Positions 1-8,673 are shown, counted from the stretch's first letter. The stretch is 64,000 nt of DNA from an uncultured Bacilli bacterium (GCA_934098525.1 CAKONZ010000003.1:70689-134688); one strand, 5' to 3'. A program made the numbers and translations. The notes: generated by a model not told the origin, from the letters alone.

Positions 1-312
1 AGAAGATTAGCTTTAAAATCTGCTTATGCATATAGAGTTAATTCTAATAGTTTAATAGTTGTAGATAAGTTAGAACTTTCTACACCAAAAACTAAAGAAA
101 TGGTTAATGTTTTAAAACAACTTAAAGTTGAAAATGATAAAGTATTAATTATTGTTAAAGAATACAGTGAAAATGTTATTTTAGCTGCTCGTAATCTTCA
201 AAATGTTGTTTTAGCTACTGCTAATGAAGTTGGAGTATTAGATTTAATGGCTGCTAAAAAAATAATAGTTGAAAATGCTGCATTTGAAGAAATAAAGGAG
301 GTGCTTAAATAA
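1..312 (+). CDS. rplD: 50S ribosomal protein L4, 3' part only
   Basis: The frame is open from the first base of the window and gives about 103 residues, the C-terminal half of a protein that is usually about 205 residues long. The start lies upstream of the window. The visible part begins RRLALKSAYAYR and matches the C-terminal globular domain of L4, which binds 23S rRNA near the exit tunnel. In many bacteria L4 also represses its own S10 operon, but nothing here shows that. The TAA stop overlaps the ATG of rplW, so the two genes are translationally coupled. The position before rplW-rplB is the normal S10 operon order. Confidence 0.93.
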   Translation, partial: RRLALKSAYAYRVNSNSLIVVDKLELSTPKTKEMVNVLKQLKVENDKVLIIVKEYSENVILAARNLQNVVLATANEVGVLDLMAAKKIIVENAAFEEIKEVLK

Positions 313-593
313 TGAATACTAAATATTTAGAAATCATAAAGGCACCAGTTGTTACTGAAAAGGCTGCAGTTGAAGCTGAAAATAATAAGTATAGTTTCTA
401 TGTAGATCCTAAAGCTAACAAAACTGAAATTAAATTAGCAATCGAAAAACTATTTAATGTTAAAGTTTTAGATGTTAGAACAATTAATGTTCATCCAAGA
501 AAGAAAAGAGTAGGACGTTATACAGGTCTTACTAATCGTAGAAAAAAGGCAATTGTTACTTTGGAAAAAGGTCAAACAATTGAGTTAGGGTAA
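312..593 (+). CDS. rplW: 50S ribosomal protein L23
   Basis: L23 has 93 residues, the usual length. It sits at the peptide tunnel exit, where it docks trigger factor and SRP. The N-terminal pattern IIKAPVVTEKA is the family signature, and the basic PRKKRVGRYTG segment contacts 23S rRNA. The ATG shares one base with the rplD stop codon, and a GGAGGTG ribosome binding site lies inside the end of rplD. It is part of the S10 operon. Confidence 0.96.
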   Translation: MNTKYLEIIKAPVVTEKAAVEAENNKYSFYVDPKANKTEIKLAIEKLFNVKVLDVRTINVHPRKKRVGRYTGLTNRRKKAIVTLEKGQTIELG

Positions 594-606
594 GGAGGAA
601 TAAATA

Positions 607-1437
607 ATGGCTATCAGAAATTATAAACCTACTACTAATGCTAGAAGAGGTATGAGTACTTTAATTAATGATGAAATTACATCTAATAAGCCTGAAAAAA
701 GTTTACTTTCAACTTTAACTCATAAAGCTGGACGTAATAATCAAGGTAAAATTACAGTAAGACATCAAGGTGGCGGTGCTAAAAGAAAATATCGTATTAT
801 TGATTTTAAGAGAAATAAATTTGATATTGAAGGTACAGTTGCTACTATCGAATATGATCCAAACAGAAGTGCTAATATTGCTTTAGTAAATTATGTTGAT
901 GGAGAAAAAAGATATATTATTGCACCTAAGGGATTAAAGGTTGGCATGAAGATTGTTTCTTCTGCTAATGCAGATATTAAAGTTGGTAATACTTTACCAA
1001 TTCAAAATATTCCTGAAGGTACTATAATTCATAACGTTGAACTTCAACCAGGAAAAGGTGGAGAATTAGCAAGATCTGCTGGTGCTTCTGCTCAAATACT
1101 TGGTAGAGAAGGAAAATATGTTTTGATTAGATTAACTTCTGGTGAAGTTAGAAGAGTTCTTGGAACTTGTTTAGCTACAATTGGTGAAGTTGGAAATGAA
1201 GATTATTCATTAGTAAAATTAGGAAAAGCTGGACGTAAAAGACATTTAGGAATTAGACCTACAGTTCGTGGTTCTGTTATGAACCCTAATGACCATCCAC
1301 ATGGTGGTGGTGAAGGTAAAGCACCAGTAGGTAGAAGTGGTCCAATGACTCCTTGGGGTAAACCTGCACTTGGTTATAAAACAAGAAAGAAAAAAGCGTC
1401 AGACAAACTTATTGTACGTCGTAGAAATGCTAAATAG
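607..1437 (+). CDS. rplB: 50S ribosomal protein L2
   Basis: L2 has 276 residues, full length. It supports subunit association and the peptidyl transferase centre. The C-terminal stretch NPNDHPHGGGEGK contains the conserved histidine of the family, and GRSGPMTPWGKPALGYKTR is the diagnostic C-terminal motif. An OB-like domain and an SH3-like domain are expected before it. A strong AAGGAGG ribosome binding site precedes the ATG. The neighbours rplW and rpsS confirm the assignment. Confidence 0.97.
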   Translation: MAIRNYKPTTNARRGMSTLINDEITSNKPEKSLLSTLTHKAGRNNQGKITVRHQGGGAKRKYRIIDFKRNKFDIEGTVATIEYDPNRSANIALVNYVDGEKRYIIAPKGLKVGMKIVSSANADIKVGNTLPIQNIPEGTIIHNVELQPGKGGELARSAGASAQILGREGKYVLIRLTSGEVRRVLGTCLATIGEVGNEDYSLVKLGKAGRKRHLGIRPTVRGSVMNPNDHPHGGGEGKAPVGRSGPMTPWGKPALGYKTRKKKASDKLIVRRRNAK

Positions 1438-1454
1438 GAAAGGATTGATAGAAA

Positions 1455-1724
1455 ATGGCTAGAAGTATTAAAAAAGGACCTTATGTATTTAATAGATTAT
1501 TTGATAAGGTTCAAAAAATGAATGAATCTGGAAAAAAAGAAGTAATAAAGACTTGGTCTCGCCGTTCAACAATTTTTCCTGATTTCATAGGACATACATT
1601 TGCAGTACATAATGGAAAAGATTTTATTCCTGTATATGTTACTGAAGATATGGTTGGACATAAACTTGGAGAGTTTGCTTTAACTCGTAAGTTTGGTGGA
1701 CATGGAAATAAAGATAAAAAATAA
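1455..1724 (+). CDS. rpsS: 30S ribosomal protein S19
   Basis: S19 has 89 residues, typical for the family. It binds the head of the small subunit together with S13. The N-terminal ARSIKKGPYV and the C-terminal GHKLGEFALTRKFGGHG are family signatures. The ribosome binding site GGAAAGGATTG precedes the ATG. The gene lies between rplB and rplV, as in other S10 operons. Confidence 0.97.
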   Translation: MARSIKKGPYVFNRLFDKVQKMNESGKKEVIKTWSRRSTIFPDFIGHTFAVHNGKDFIPVYVTEDMVGHKLGEFALTRKFGGHGNKDKK

Positions 1725-1742
1725 TCAAGGGAGGAATAAGAC

Positions 1743-2075
1743 ATGGATGTAAAAGCTATTGCTAAAAGCGTAAGAATCAGTCCAATTAAGATTCGCCTTG
1801 TAGTTGATTTAGTTCGTGGCAAGAACGTTGATGAAGCATTGAATATTTTAAGTAATTATAATAGCAAATCTGCTAGAGTTGTTAAAAAAGTTGTTGACTC
1901 TGCAGTAAGTAATGCTGTTAATAATAATAAATTAGATAAAACTAAGCTTTATATTAAAGAAGCTAGAGTTGATCAAGCACCAACATTAAAAAGAAGGGTA
2001 CCAGGATCACGTGGTTCTATTGATAAATTTTATCATAGACAATCACATGTTATCATTGTGGTATCAGAAAGATAA
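1743..2075 (+). CDS. rplV: 50S ribosomal protein L22
   Basis: L22 has 110 residues. It has a globular domain and a long beta-hairpin that lines the nascent peptide tunnel. The beginning (AKSVRISPIKIRLVVDLVRG) and the C-terminal hairpin (KRRVPGSRGSIDKF) match the family. The GGGAGGAATAAG ribosome binding site before the ATG fixes the start. It is part of the S10 operon. Confidence 0.97.
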   Translation: MDVKAIAKSVRISPIKIRLVVDLVRGKNVDEALNILSNYNSKSARVVKKVVDSAVSNAVNNNKLDKTKLYIKEARVDQAPTLKRRVPGSRGSIDKFYHRQSHVIIVVSER

Positions 2076-2089
2076 TAGGAGGTTTATTT

Positions 2090-2749
2090 ATGGGACAAAA
2101 AGTTAATCCAACAGGACTAAGAATTGGAGTTAATAAAAATTGGGAATCAAGATGGATCGCTCCTAAAAAAGATATTGCTAAATATATAAGTAATGATATT
2201 AAAATCAGAGAATATTTAGATAAAGTTTTAAAAGATGCTGGTGTATCTAAGATTGAAATAGAAAGAACTTCTAAAAAATGTGAAGTTATTATTCATACTT
2301 CTAAACCTGGTGTTGTTATCGGACGTGGCGGAGAAGAAATTGGAAAATTAAAACAAAAATTATCAAAATTAGTTGATGAAGATGTTCAAGTATCAATTAT
2401 GGACGTTAAAAATGTAGATTTAAATGCAACATTAGTTGCTCAATCTATTGCTAAACAAATTGAGTCTAGAGCACCATTCAGAGCTGCTCAAAAGAAAGCT
2501 ATCAGAACTACAATGAAAGCTGGAGCTAAGGGAGTTAAAATTTTAATTTCTGGAAGATTAAATGGTGTAGAAATGGCTAGAGCTGAAAGATATTCAGAAG
2601 GTAATGTACCACTTCAAACAATTCGTGCTGATATAGATTACGGGTTTGCTGAAGCTTTAACTACTTATGGAAAATTAGGTATTAAAGTTTGGATTTATAA
2701 GGGTGAAATTTTACCTTCTAAATCATCTAGTAAAAAAGGAGGTAATTAA
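2090..2749 (+). CDS. rpsC: 30S ribosomal protein S3
   Basis: S3 has 219 residues and lies at the mRNA entry channel of the 30S subunit. It starts with GQKVNPTGLRIG. A KH RNA-binding domain with the motif VVIGRGGEEIGKLK lies around residues 75-90. The C-terminal domain contains GRLNGVEMARAE. An AGGAGG ribosome binding site precedes the ATG. Only two bases separate it from rplP, which suggests coupled translation. Confidence 0.97.
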   Translation: MGQKVNPTGLRIGVNKNWESRWIAPKKDIAKYISNDIKIREYLDKVLKDAGVSKIEIERTSKKCEVIIHTSKPGVVIGRGGEEIGKLKQKLSKLVDEDVQVSIMDVKNVDLNATLVAQSIAKQIESRAPFRAAQKKAIRTTMKAGAKGVKILISGRLNGVEMARAERYSEGNVPLQTIRADIDYGFAEALTTYGKLGIKVWIYKGEILPSKSSSKKGGN

Positions 2750-2751
2750 TT

Positions 2752-3180
2752 ATGTTAATACCGTCTAGAACAAAATATAGAAGAGTTCATAGAATCAAAT
2801 ATGAAGGAAAAGCAAAAGGAAATACTGAACTTCATTTTGGTGACTATGGATTAGTTGCTAAAGAAGGAGCTTGGATTACTAATAATCAAATCGAAGCTGC
2901 TCGTATTGCTATGACACGTTATATGAAACGTGGTGGAAAAGTATGGATTAATATTTTTCCTCATATGCCTAAAACTGCTAAACCACTAGAAGTTCGTATG
3001 GGATCTGGAAAAGGTGCTGTAGATAAATGGGTTGCAGTTGTAAAAGAAGGAAAGATTATGTTTGAAATAGCAGGTGTTCCCGAAGAAGTTGCAAGAGAAG
3101 CTTTAAGACTTGCATCACATAAATTACCAATTAAAACTAAATTTATAAAAAAAGAAGATAAGGGTGGTGAAAACGCATGA
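2752..3180 (+). CDS. rplP: 50S ribosomal protein L16
   Basis: L16 has 142 residues and lies near the A-site tRNA elbow and the peptidyl transferase centre. The start MLIPSRTKYRR and the motif MGSGKGAVDKWVAVVK, near residues 83-98, are characteristic. The end overlaps rpmC by four bases (ATGA), so the pair is translationally coupled. The ribosome binding site AGGAGG lies in the 3' end of rpsC. Confidence 0.97.
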   Translation: MLIPSRTKYRRVHRIKYEGKAKGNTELHFGDYGLVAKEGAWITNNQIEAARIAMTRYMKRGGKVWINIFPHMPKTAKPLEVRMGSGKGAVDKWVAVVKEGKIMFEIAGVPEEVAREALRLASHKLPIKTKFIKKEDKGGENA

Positions 3181-3371
3181 AGTTAGAAGAGTTAAGAAAA
3201 TTATCTGTTGAAGAATTAAACCAAAAAATTAAAGAATCTAAAGAAGAATTATTTAATTTGCGTTTTCAACAAGCTACTGGAAATCTTGAAAAACCAGCAA
3301 GACTAAGAGAACTAAGAAAACAAGTTGCGAAGATGAAAACTATCATTCGTGAACGCGAGTTAGAGAAGTAG
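3177..3371 (+). CDS. rpmC: 50S ribosomal protein L29
   Basis: L29 has 64 residues and should form two helices. It lies near the tunnel exit next to L23. The pattern LNLRFQQ-type core is present as ELFNLRFQQATGNLEKPAR. It overlaps the end of rplP by four bases and is followed by rpsQ after 11 bases, as in most S10 operons. Confidence 0.96.
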   Translation: MKLEELRKLSVEELNQKIKESKEELFNLRFQQATGNLEKPARLRELRKQVAKMKTIIRERELEK

Positions 3372-3382
3372 GAGGATAACAT

Positions 3383-3643
3383 ATGAAAGATACTGTTAAA
3401 AAAGAATTCGTTGGTAGAGTTGTAAGCGACAAAAATGATAAAACTATTACTGTATTAGTAGAAACATATAAGAAACATCCTAAATACGGTAAAAGAGTTA
3501 AATATAGTAAAAAATATACTGCTCATGATGAGACTAATAAAGCTAAAGTTGGAGATAAGGTAAGAATAGTTGAAACTAGACCTTTATCTAAGACTAAAAG
3601 ATTCTATTTAGCTGAAGTAGTTGAAAAAAGAGTTGTATTATAG
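3383..3643 (+). CDS. rpsQ: 30S ribosomal protein S17
   Basis: S17 has 86 residues and an OB fold that binds 16S rRNA in the body of the small subunit. FVGRVVSDKNDKTITVLVE at the N-terminus, and the later HPKYGKRVK and VRIVETRPLSKTKR, are family signatures. An AGGAGGATAAC ribosome binding site precedes the ATG. The neighbours rpmC and rplN are in canonical order. Confidence 0.97.
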   Translation: MKDTVKKEFVGRVVSDKNDKTITVLVETYKKHPKYGKRVKYSKKYTAHDETNKAKVGDKVRIVETRPLSKTKRFYLAEVVEKRVVL

Positions 3644-3661
3644 TACTAAGGAGGAATAGAC

Positions 3662-4030
3662 ATGGTTCAACAAGAAACACGTTTAAAAGTTGCTGATAAC
3701 TCAGGAGCTCGTGAAGTATTAGTTATTAGAGTACTTGGTGGAAGTAAAGTTAAATTTGGTAATATTGGTGATGTAGTAGTTGCTACAGTAAAAAAAGCTA
3801 TACCTAATGGTACAGTTAAAAAAGGTAAAGTTGTTAAAGCTGTTATAGTAAGATCTGTTCAAGGTGTAAGAAGAGATGATGGATCTTATATTAAATTTGA
3901 TGATAATGCATGTGTATTAATTAAAGATGATAAATCACCTGTTGGTACTCGTGTATTTGGTCCAGTTGCTAGAGAATTACGTGATAGAGATTATATGAAG
4001 ATCGTTTCTTTAGCAAAAGAAGTATTATAG
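3662..4030 (+). CDS. rplN: 50S ribosomal protein L14
   Basis: L14 has 122 residues, the standard length. It forms an intersubunit bridge and is the binding site of the silencing factor RsfS. The N-terminal pattern QQETRLKVADNSGA and the C-terminal FGPVARELRDRDYMKI are diagnostic. The start has an AAGGAGGAATAG ribosome binding site. The gene sits between rpsQ and rplX, as in other spc operons. Confidence 0.97.
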   Translation: MVQQETRLKVADNSGAREVLVIRVLGGSKVKFGNIGDVVVATVKKAIPNGTVKKGKVVKAVIVRSVQGVRRDDGSYIKFDDNACVLIKDDKSPVGTRVFGPVARELRDRDYMKIVSLAKEVL

Positions 4031-4039
4031 GAGGATGTT

Positions 4040-4351
4040 ATGAAACTAAAAGTTGGAGACAAAGTTAGAGTAATGGTTGGAAAAGATAAAGGAAAAGAAG
4101 GCAAAATTACTCATACATTTAAAGATGAAAATAAAGTTATCATTGAAGGTATCAATTTAGTAAAGAAACATAAGAAACCTAATAATGCTAATGAAACTGG
4201 TGGAATTATTGAAACTGAAGCTAAGATTGATGCTTCTAACGTAATGATAATTGATAAAAAAACAAATAAACCTACAAGAATTTATCATGATGTTGATTCT
4301 AAAACAAATAAAAAAGTTAGAGTGAGTAAAGCTCACGAAAAACTTGATTAA
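4040..4351 (+). CDS. rplX: 50S ribosomal protein L24
   Basis: L24 has 103 residues and initiates large-subunit assembly by binding the 5' domain of 23S rRNA. A KOW motif (KVGDKVRVMVGKDKGKEG) occupies residues 4-21. The AGGAGG ribosome binding site overlaps the end of rplN, only 9 bases upstream. It is part of the spc operon. Confidence 0.96.
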   Translation: MKLKVGDKVRVMVGKDKGKEGKITHTFKDENKVIIEGINLVKKHKKPNNANETGGIIETEAKIDASNVMIIDKKTNKPTRIYHDVDSKTNKKVRVSKAHEKLD

Positions 4352-4369
4352 TTGGAAGGAGGGTAATAT

Positions 4370-4909
4370 ATGAACCGCCTAAAAGAAAAATATGTAAAGG
4401 AAATCGTTCCTAGTTTAAAAGAAAAATTCAATTATAAATCAGTTATGCAAGTACCAAAACTTGAAAAGATAGTTATTAATATTGGTGCTGGTGATGCTTC
4501 TCATAATTCAAAATTATTGGAAGCATGCGTTAATGATTTATTAACTATTACTGGACAAAGACCAGTAGTTACAAAAGCTCATAAATCAATAGCAGGTTTT
4601 AAACTTCGTGAAGGTCAACATGTTGGTTGTAAAGTAACTTTAAGAGGAGAAAATATGTATACTTTCTTAGATAAGTTAATTTCTGTTTCACTTCCACGTG
4701 TTAGAGATTTTAGAGGTTTATCACCAAAAGCATTTGATGGAAGAGGAAATTATACTATTGGAATTAAAGAACAATTAGTATTTCCAGAAATTGAATTTGA
4801 TAGTGTTGTAAAGGTAAGAGGTATGGATGTAGTATTAGTTACTACTGCTAATTCTAATGATGAAGCTTATGAATTATTAAAAGAATTAGGAATTCCTTTT
4901 AGAAAGTAA
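4370..4909 (+). CDS. rplE: 50S ribosomal protein L5
   Basis: L5 has 179 residues, full length. It binds 5S rRNA and contacts the P-site tRNA. The core motif GQRPVVTKAHKSIAGFKLR, the later LPRVRDFRGL, and the C-terminal ANSNDEAYELLKELGIPF are all present. The ribosome binding site GGAAGGAGGG precedes the ATG. The order rplX-rplE-rpsZ is canonical. Confidence 0.97.
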   Translation: MNRLKEKYVKEIVPSLKEKFNYKSVMQVPKLEKIVINIGAGDASHNSKLLEACVNDLLTITGQRPVVTKAHKSIAGFKLREGQHVGCKVTLRGENMYTFLDKLISVSLPRVRDFRGLSPKAFDGRGNYTIGIKEQLVFPEIEFDSVVKVRGMDVVLVTTANSNDEAYELLKELGIPFRK

Positions 4910-4921
4910 TCGGAGGAAATT

Positions 4922-5107
4922 ATGGCTAAGAAGAGTATGATAGCGAAAGCTAATAAAACACAAAAATTTAAAGTACGTGAGTATACTCGTTGTAATAGAT
5001 GTGGTAGACCTCATGGTGTACTTAGAAAATATGGTCTTTGTCGTATTTGCTTTAGAGAATTGGCAAGTAAGGGACAAATTCCTGGAGTAAAAAAATCAAG
5101 TTGGTAA
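4922..5107 (+). CDS. rpsZ: 30S ribosomal protein S14, zinc-binding type
   Basis: This is the short 61-residue S14 of Gram-positive bacteria. Cysteines at residues 24, 27, 40 and 43 (CNRCG and CRICF) form the zinc ribbon that defines the C+ paralogue. This ties the cell's S14 to zinc supply; whether a zinc-free C- copy exists elsewhere cannot be seen here. A CGGAGG ribosome binding site precedes the ATG. Confidence 0.97.
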   Translation: MAKKSMIAKANKTQKFKVREYTRCNRCGRPHGVLRKYGLCRICFRELASKGQIPGVKKSSW

Positions 5108-5128
5108 CAGGAAAAGGAGGAATTTATT

Positions 5129-5515
5129 ATGGTAGTAACAGATCCAATTGCAGATATGCTTACAAGAATTCGTAATGCTAATGCAATGAAATATAAAGAA
5201 GTATCAATGCCTGTATCAAAAGTTAAAGTTGAAATTGCTAAAATATTAAAAAACGAAGGTTTTGTTGAAGATTATAAAGTTGAAGATGGTATTCTTACTT
5301 TGACTTTAAAATATACAAGTAAAAAAGAAAGGGTTATAACTGGACTTAAACGTATTTCTAAACCAGGATTAAGAGTTTATGCTAAAAATGATGAAATACC
5401 AAAAGTATTAAATGGTTTTGGTATAGCTATCGTTTCTACTTCTAAAGGTATTATGACTGATAAAGAAGCTAGAAAAGAAAATCTTGGTGGCGAAGTAATG
5501 GCTTATATCTGGTAA
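5129..5515 (+). CDS. rpsH: 30S ribosomal protein S8
   Basis: S8 has 128 residues. It binds the central domain of 16S rRNA and in several bacteria represses spc operon translation. The N-terminal DPIADMLTRIRNAN and the C-terminal GIMTDKEARKENLGGEV are family signatures. An AAAGGAGGAAT ribosome binding site precedes the ATG. No S8-binding regulatory helix was identified by eye. Confidence 0.97.
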   Translation: MVVTDPIADMLTRIRNANAMKYKEVSMPVSKVKVEIAKILKNEGFVEDYKVEDGILTLTLKYTSKKERVITGLKRISKPGLRVYAKNDEIPKVLNGFGIAIVSTSKGIMTDKEARKENLGGEVMAYIW

Positions 5516-5527
5516 TAGGTGATAACT

Positions 5528-6064
5528 ATGAGTCGTATAGGAAATAGAATTTTAGCAATTCCTGAAAATGTTACAGTTAATGTAAATGATAATTTAGTTA
5601 CTGTAAAAGGAGCTAAGGGTGAATTAAGTTTACCTGTTAATAGTTTAGTTTCAGTAGAAGTTAAAGATAATACAGTTGTTGTTACTAGAAAAAATGAAAC
5701 AATTCCTGCTAAACAAATTCATGGAACTACTAATGCTAACATTCATAATATGTTAGTTGGTGTTTCAGAAGGCTATACAAAAGGACTTGAAATTGTTGGT
5801 GTTGGTTACAAATTTATTCTTAAAGGTGATAAGTTAGTAATTAATGCTGGGTATTCTCATCCAGTTGAACTTGAAATTCCTAATGGTATTAAAGTAGAAG
5901 CTAAGAGTAATACTGAAATTTCTTTATCTGGATGTGATAAAGTTTTAGTAGGAGAATTTGCGGCTGATGTTCGTAAGGTAAGAAAACCTGAACCATATAA
6001 AGGAAAAGGTATTCGTTATGCTGGTGAACATATAAGACGTAAGGAAGGTAAAAAGGCTAAATAG
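5528..6064 (+). CDS. rplF: 50S ribosomal protein L6
   Basis: L6 has 178 residues and contributes to the sarcin-ricin region where elongation factors bind. MSRIGNRILAIPENVTV is the conventional N-terminus, so ATG 5528 is preferred over an in-frame GTG at 5519, which itself lies in the ribosome binding site region (TAGGTGAT). GYTKGLEIVGVGYK and the C-terminal PEPYKGKGIRYAGE are diagnostic. It is part of the spc operon. Confidence 0.95.
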   Translation: MSRIGNRILAIPENVTVNVNDNLVTVKGAKGELSLPVNSLVSVEVKDNTVVVTRKNETIPAKQIHGTTNANIHNMLVGVSEGYTKGLEIVGVGYKFILKGDKLVINAGYSHPVELEIPNGIKVEAKSNTEISLSGCDKVLVGEFAADVRKVRKPEPYKGKGIRYAGEHIRRKEGKKAK

Positions 6065-6081
6065 TAGGTAGGAGGATAAGT

Positions 6082-6429
6082 ATGATAAGAAAAGAATCAC
6101 GCAATGAAATGCGTTTAGTAAGACATGAGAGAATTAGAAAACAAATTAGTGGTACTAAAGATATACCAAGACTTAGTGTTTATCGTTCAAATAAAAATAT
6201 TTATGCTCAACTAATTGATGATGAAAATGGCGTTACTTTAGCTAGTGCATCTTCTTTAAATATGGAAGGAAACAACAAGGAAATAGCTGCAAAAGTAGGA
6301 GAAGCAATTGCTGATTTAGCAAAAAAGAAAAAAATTACAAAAGTTGTATTTGATCGTGGAGGATATCTTTATCATGGACGTGTAGCTGCTTTAGCAGATG
6401 CTGCTCGTTCTAAAGGTTTAGAATTCTAG
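6082..6429 (+). CDS. rplR: 50S ribosomal protein L18
   Basis: L18 has 115 residues and binds 5S rRNA with L5. RLSVYRSNKNIYAQLIDD in the first half and VVFDRGGYLYHGRVAALAD in the second are family signatures. The ribosome binding site TAGGAGGATAAG fixes the ATG. It lies between rplF and rpsE, as usual. Confidence 0.97.
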   Translation: MIRKESRNEMRLVRHERIRKQISGTKDIPRLSVYRSNKNIYAQLIDDENGVTLASASSLNMEGNNKEIAAKVGEAIADLAKKKKITKVVFDRGGYLYHGRVAALADAARSKGLEF

Positions 6430-6441
6430 TAGGAGGATAAC

Positions 6442-6951
6442 ATGGAAAAGAAAAAGTTTAATAAACCTGCTAAAACTCTAGATGAAATAATTTTAGATAC
6501 TAAGGCTGTTGTAAAAGTTACAAAAGGTGGTCGTCAAAGAAGATTTCAAGCTGTTGTTTTAGTTGGAGATAAGAAAGGTCTTGTAGGATTAGGAACTGGT
6601 AAGGCTAATGAAATATCTGAAGCAGTTAAAAAAGCAAGACAAGAAGCTAATAAAAATGTAGTTAGAATTCCTGTAGTTGAAGGAAGAACAATTCCACATG
6701 AAATAGTTGGTGTTAAAGGTGCAACAAGAGTTGTAATCAAACCAGCAACAGCAGGTACTGGATTAGTAGCTGGTGGAGCTGTAAGATCAGTTCTTGAAAT
6801 TGCTGGATACCATGACATTATTTCTAAATCACTTGGTTCTAGAACAAAGATTAATATGGCTAGAGCTACACTTAGTGCATTACAATCATTAAAAACAATT
6901 GATGAAGTTTGTGAAGCACGTGGAAAATCTAAAGAGGAGATATTAGGATAA
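6442..6951 (+). CDS. rpsE: 30S ribosomal protein S5
   Basis: S5 has 169 residues and shapes the mRNA entry channel and decoding fidelity. The dsRNA-binding-like N-terminal half contains KGGRQRRFQAVVLVGDKKG, and the C-terminal half contains VLEIAGYHDIISKSLGS. The last base of its TAA stop is the first base of the rplO ATG. That leaves no space for rpmD, which normally lies between rpsE and rplO. Confidence 0.97.
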   Translation: MEKKKFNKPAKTLDEIILDTKAVVKVTKGGRQRRFQAVVLVGDKKGLVGLGTGKANEISEAVKKARQEANKNVVRIPVVEGRTIPHEIVGVKGATRVVIKPATAGTGLVAGGAVRSVLEIAGYHDIISKSLGSRTKINMARATLSALQSLKTIDEVCEARGKSKEEILG

Positions 6952-7394
6952 TGGAATTACATGAATTAAAGAAAAACGAAGGTGCTACTTTCTCTCGTAA
7001 AAGAGTTGGTCGTGGTACTGGTAGTGGTTTAGGAAAAACAAGTGGAAAAGGTCAAAAAGGACAAAAATCAAGAAGTGGAGCTTCAATTAATCCAGTTTTT
7101 GAAGGTGGACAATCACCATTATATAGAAGACTACATAAAAGAGGATTTTCTAATGCTCAATTTAAAATTAGATATGCTTCAATAAATGTTGAAGATTTAA
7201 ATGTATTTAATGATGGAGATATAGTTACTCCTGAATTATTAAAAGAAAATGGTATTGTTAAAAAACAATTATCAGGTATTAAAGTATTAGGAAATGGTAC
7301 TTTAAATAAAAAATTAACAGTTAGAGCTCATAGATTTAGTTCTAGTGCTTTAAAGAAGATTGAAGAATCAGGAAGTAAAGCTGAGGTGATTTAA
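6951..7394 (+). CDS. rplO: 50S ribosomal protein L15
   Basis: L15 has 147 residues. The Arg/Gly-rich N-terminus (RVGRGTGSGLGKTSGKGQK) is the extended rRNA-binding arm, followed by FEGGQSPLYRRLHKRGF. The start overlaps the rpsE stop by one base, with the ribosome binding site GAGGAGA inside rpsE. Its stop is one base from the secY ATG. L30 is absent upstream. Confidence 0.97.
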   Translation: MELHELKKNEGATFSRKRVGRGTGSGLGKTSGKGQKGQKSRSGASINPVFEGGQSPLYRRLHKRGFSNAQFKIRYASINVEDLNVFNDGDIVTPELLKENGIVKKQLSGIKVLGNGTLNKKLTVRAHRFSSSALKKIEESGSKAEVI

Positions 7395-7395
7395 G

Positions 7396-8673
7396 ATGTT
7401 TAAGATTCTTAAACAACTATTCACTAAAAAGAATAAGGATATAAGAAAAAGATTATATTTTACAATAGCAGTTTTAACAATATTTATTATTGGTACTACT
7501 ATTGAAGTTCCTGGCACACAATCTATTACTAAAAATTTAGGCTTTTTAGAGTTACTTAATGTTATGGGTGGAGGTGCCTTAAAGAATTTTTCTATATTTG
7601 CTTTAGGGGTTTCACCTTATATCACTGCTTCCATTATAATTCAATTATTAGAAATGGATATTATACCTTATTTTTCTGAACTTGCTAAACAAGGACATAC
7701 TGGACAACAAAAGTTAAATCAAATCACAAGATATGTTGGTATTGTATTTGCTTTTATTCAAGGTTATGCTATGAGTTATGCATTTCTTGGTAAAAATTTT
7801 GGTGTTTTAGGATATTTGGAAGTAGCATTAATAATGACTGCTGGTACAGCATTCTTATTATGGCTAGGTGATCAAGTAACACAAAAAGGTTTAGGTAATG
7901 GTACTTCATTAATTATTATGGCTGGTATTATTACTTCATTACCAAGTATGATGAAAACTGCTTTTTCTACTTTAGTTGATTTTGGTACTACTAAAACAAC
8001 AATTGTAGGATTATCTGCTTTTCTATTATTTATACTAGTTTATATATTGGTAATTATTGGTGTTATATATATAGAGGGTGCTGAAAGAAGAATTTCCATT
8101 CAGTATGCTAATAAATCTACTGCAAGTTTAGGTAAACAAACATATATGCCTATAAAGATTAACTCTGCAGGAGTTATGCCTGTTATATTTGCTTCAAGTT
8201 TATTAGCAGTTCCTGCTACAATTGCTCAATTTATTAATAAAGAAGGTTTTTCTAATTTTGTTGATAAATATTTAGATTATACTAAGCCAGTAGGTTTTAT
8301 ATTATTTGTAGTATTAATATTATTTTTTGCTTATTTTTATACATTTATTCAAATGAAACCTGATCAAATGGCAAAGAATTTACAAGATAATGGTGGTTAT
8401 GTTCCTGGAGTTAGACCTGGAGAGGCTACTACTAAGTATTTTTCACAAGTTTTAAGTAGATTAACAATTGTAGGTGCATTTTTCTTAACAATTTTAGCTG
8501 CTTTGCCTATTTTAGTTAACGCATTTACTTCTTTACCATCTACAGTTTCTTTAGGTGGTACAGGGTTATTGATTGTTGTAGGTGTTGCTATTGAAACTTA
8601 TAAACAATTAGAAAGTAGTTTGTTGAGTAGAGAATACTCAGTTAATAAAAATAATAGAAGGGCGAGACGTTAA
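7396..8673 (+). CDS. secY: Preprotein translocase subunit SecY
   Basis: SecY has 425 residues and ten predicted membrane helices; it forms the protein-conducting channel with SecE and SecG. Recognisable parts are the plug and second-helix region (GALKNFSIFALGVSPYITAS), GLGNGTSLIIMAG, and the C-terminal loop RPGEATTKYF. Its ATG follows the rplO stop by one base and its TAA overlaps the adk ATG by one base, so expression is tied to the ribosomal operon. This arrangement is standard in Firmicutes. Confidence 0.97.
   Translation: MFKILKQLFTKKNKDIRKRLYFTIAVLTIFIIGTTIEVPGTQSITKNLGFLELLNVMGGGALKNFSIFALGVSPYITASIIIQLLEMDIIPYFSELAKQGHTGQQKLNQITRYVGIVFAFIQGYAMSYAFLGKNFGVLGYLEVALIMTAGTAFLLWLGDQVTQKGLGNGTSLIIMAGIITSLPSMMKTAFSTLVDFGTTKTTIVGLSAFLLFILVYILVIIGVIYIEGAERRISIQYANKSTASLGKQTYMPIKINSAGVMPVIFASSLLAVPATIAQFINKEGFSNFVDKYLDYTKPVGFILFVVLILFFAYFYTFIQMKPDQMAKNLQDNGGYVPGVRPGEATTKYFSQVLSRLTIVGAFFLTILAALPILVNAFTSLPSTVSLGGTGLLIVVGVAIETYKQLESSLLSREYSVNKNNRRARR

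Noticed and set aside
1511..1822. Open frame on the minus strand across rpsS/rplV
   Set aside because: It lies fully inside conserved ribosomal genes and shows no ribosome binding site or family pattern; it is a shadow frame. The same applies to other antisense frames, e.g. 6546-6818 and 14871-15080.
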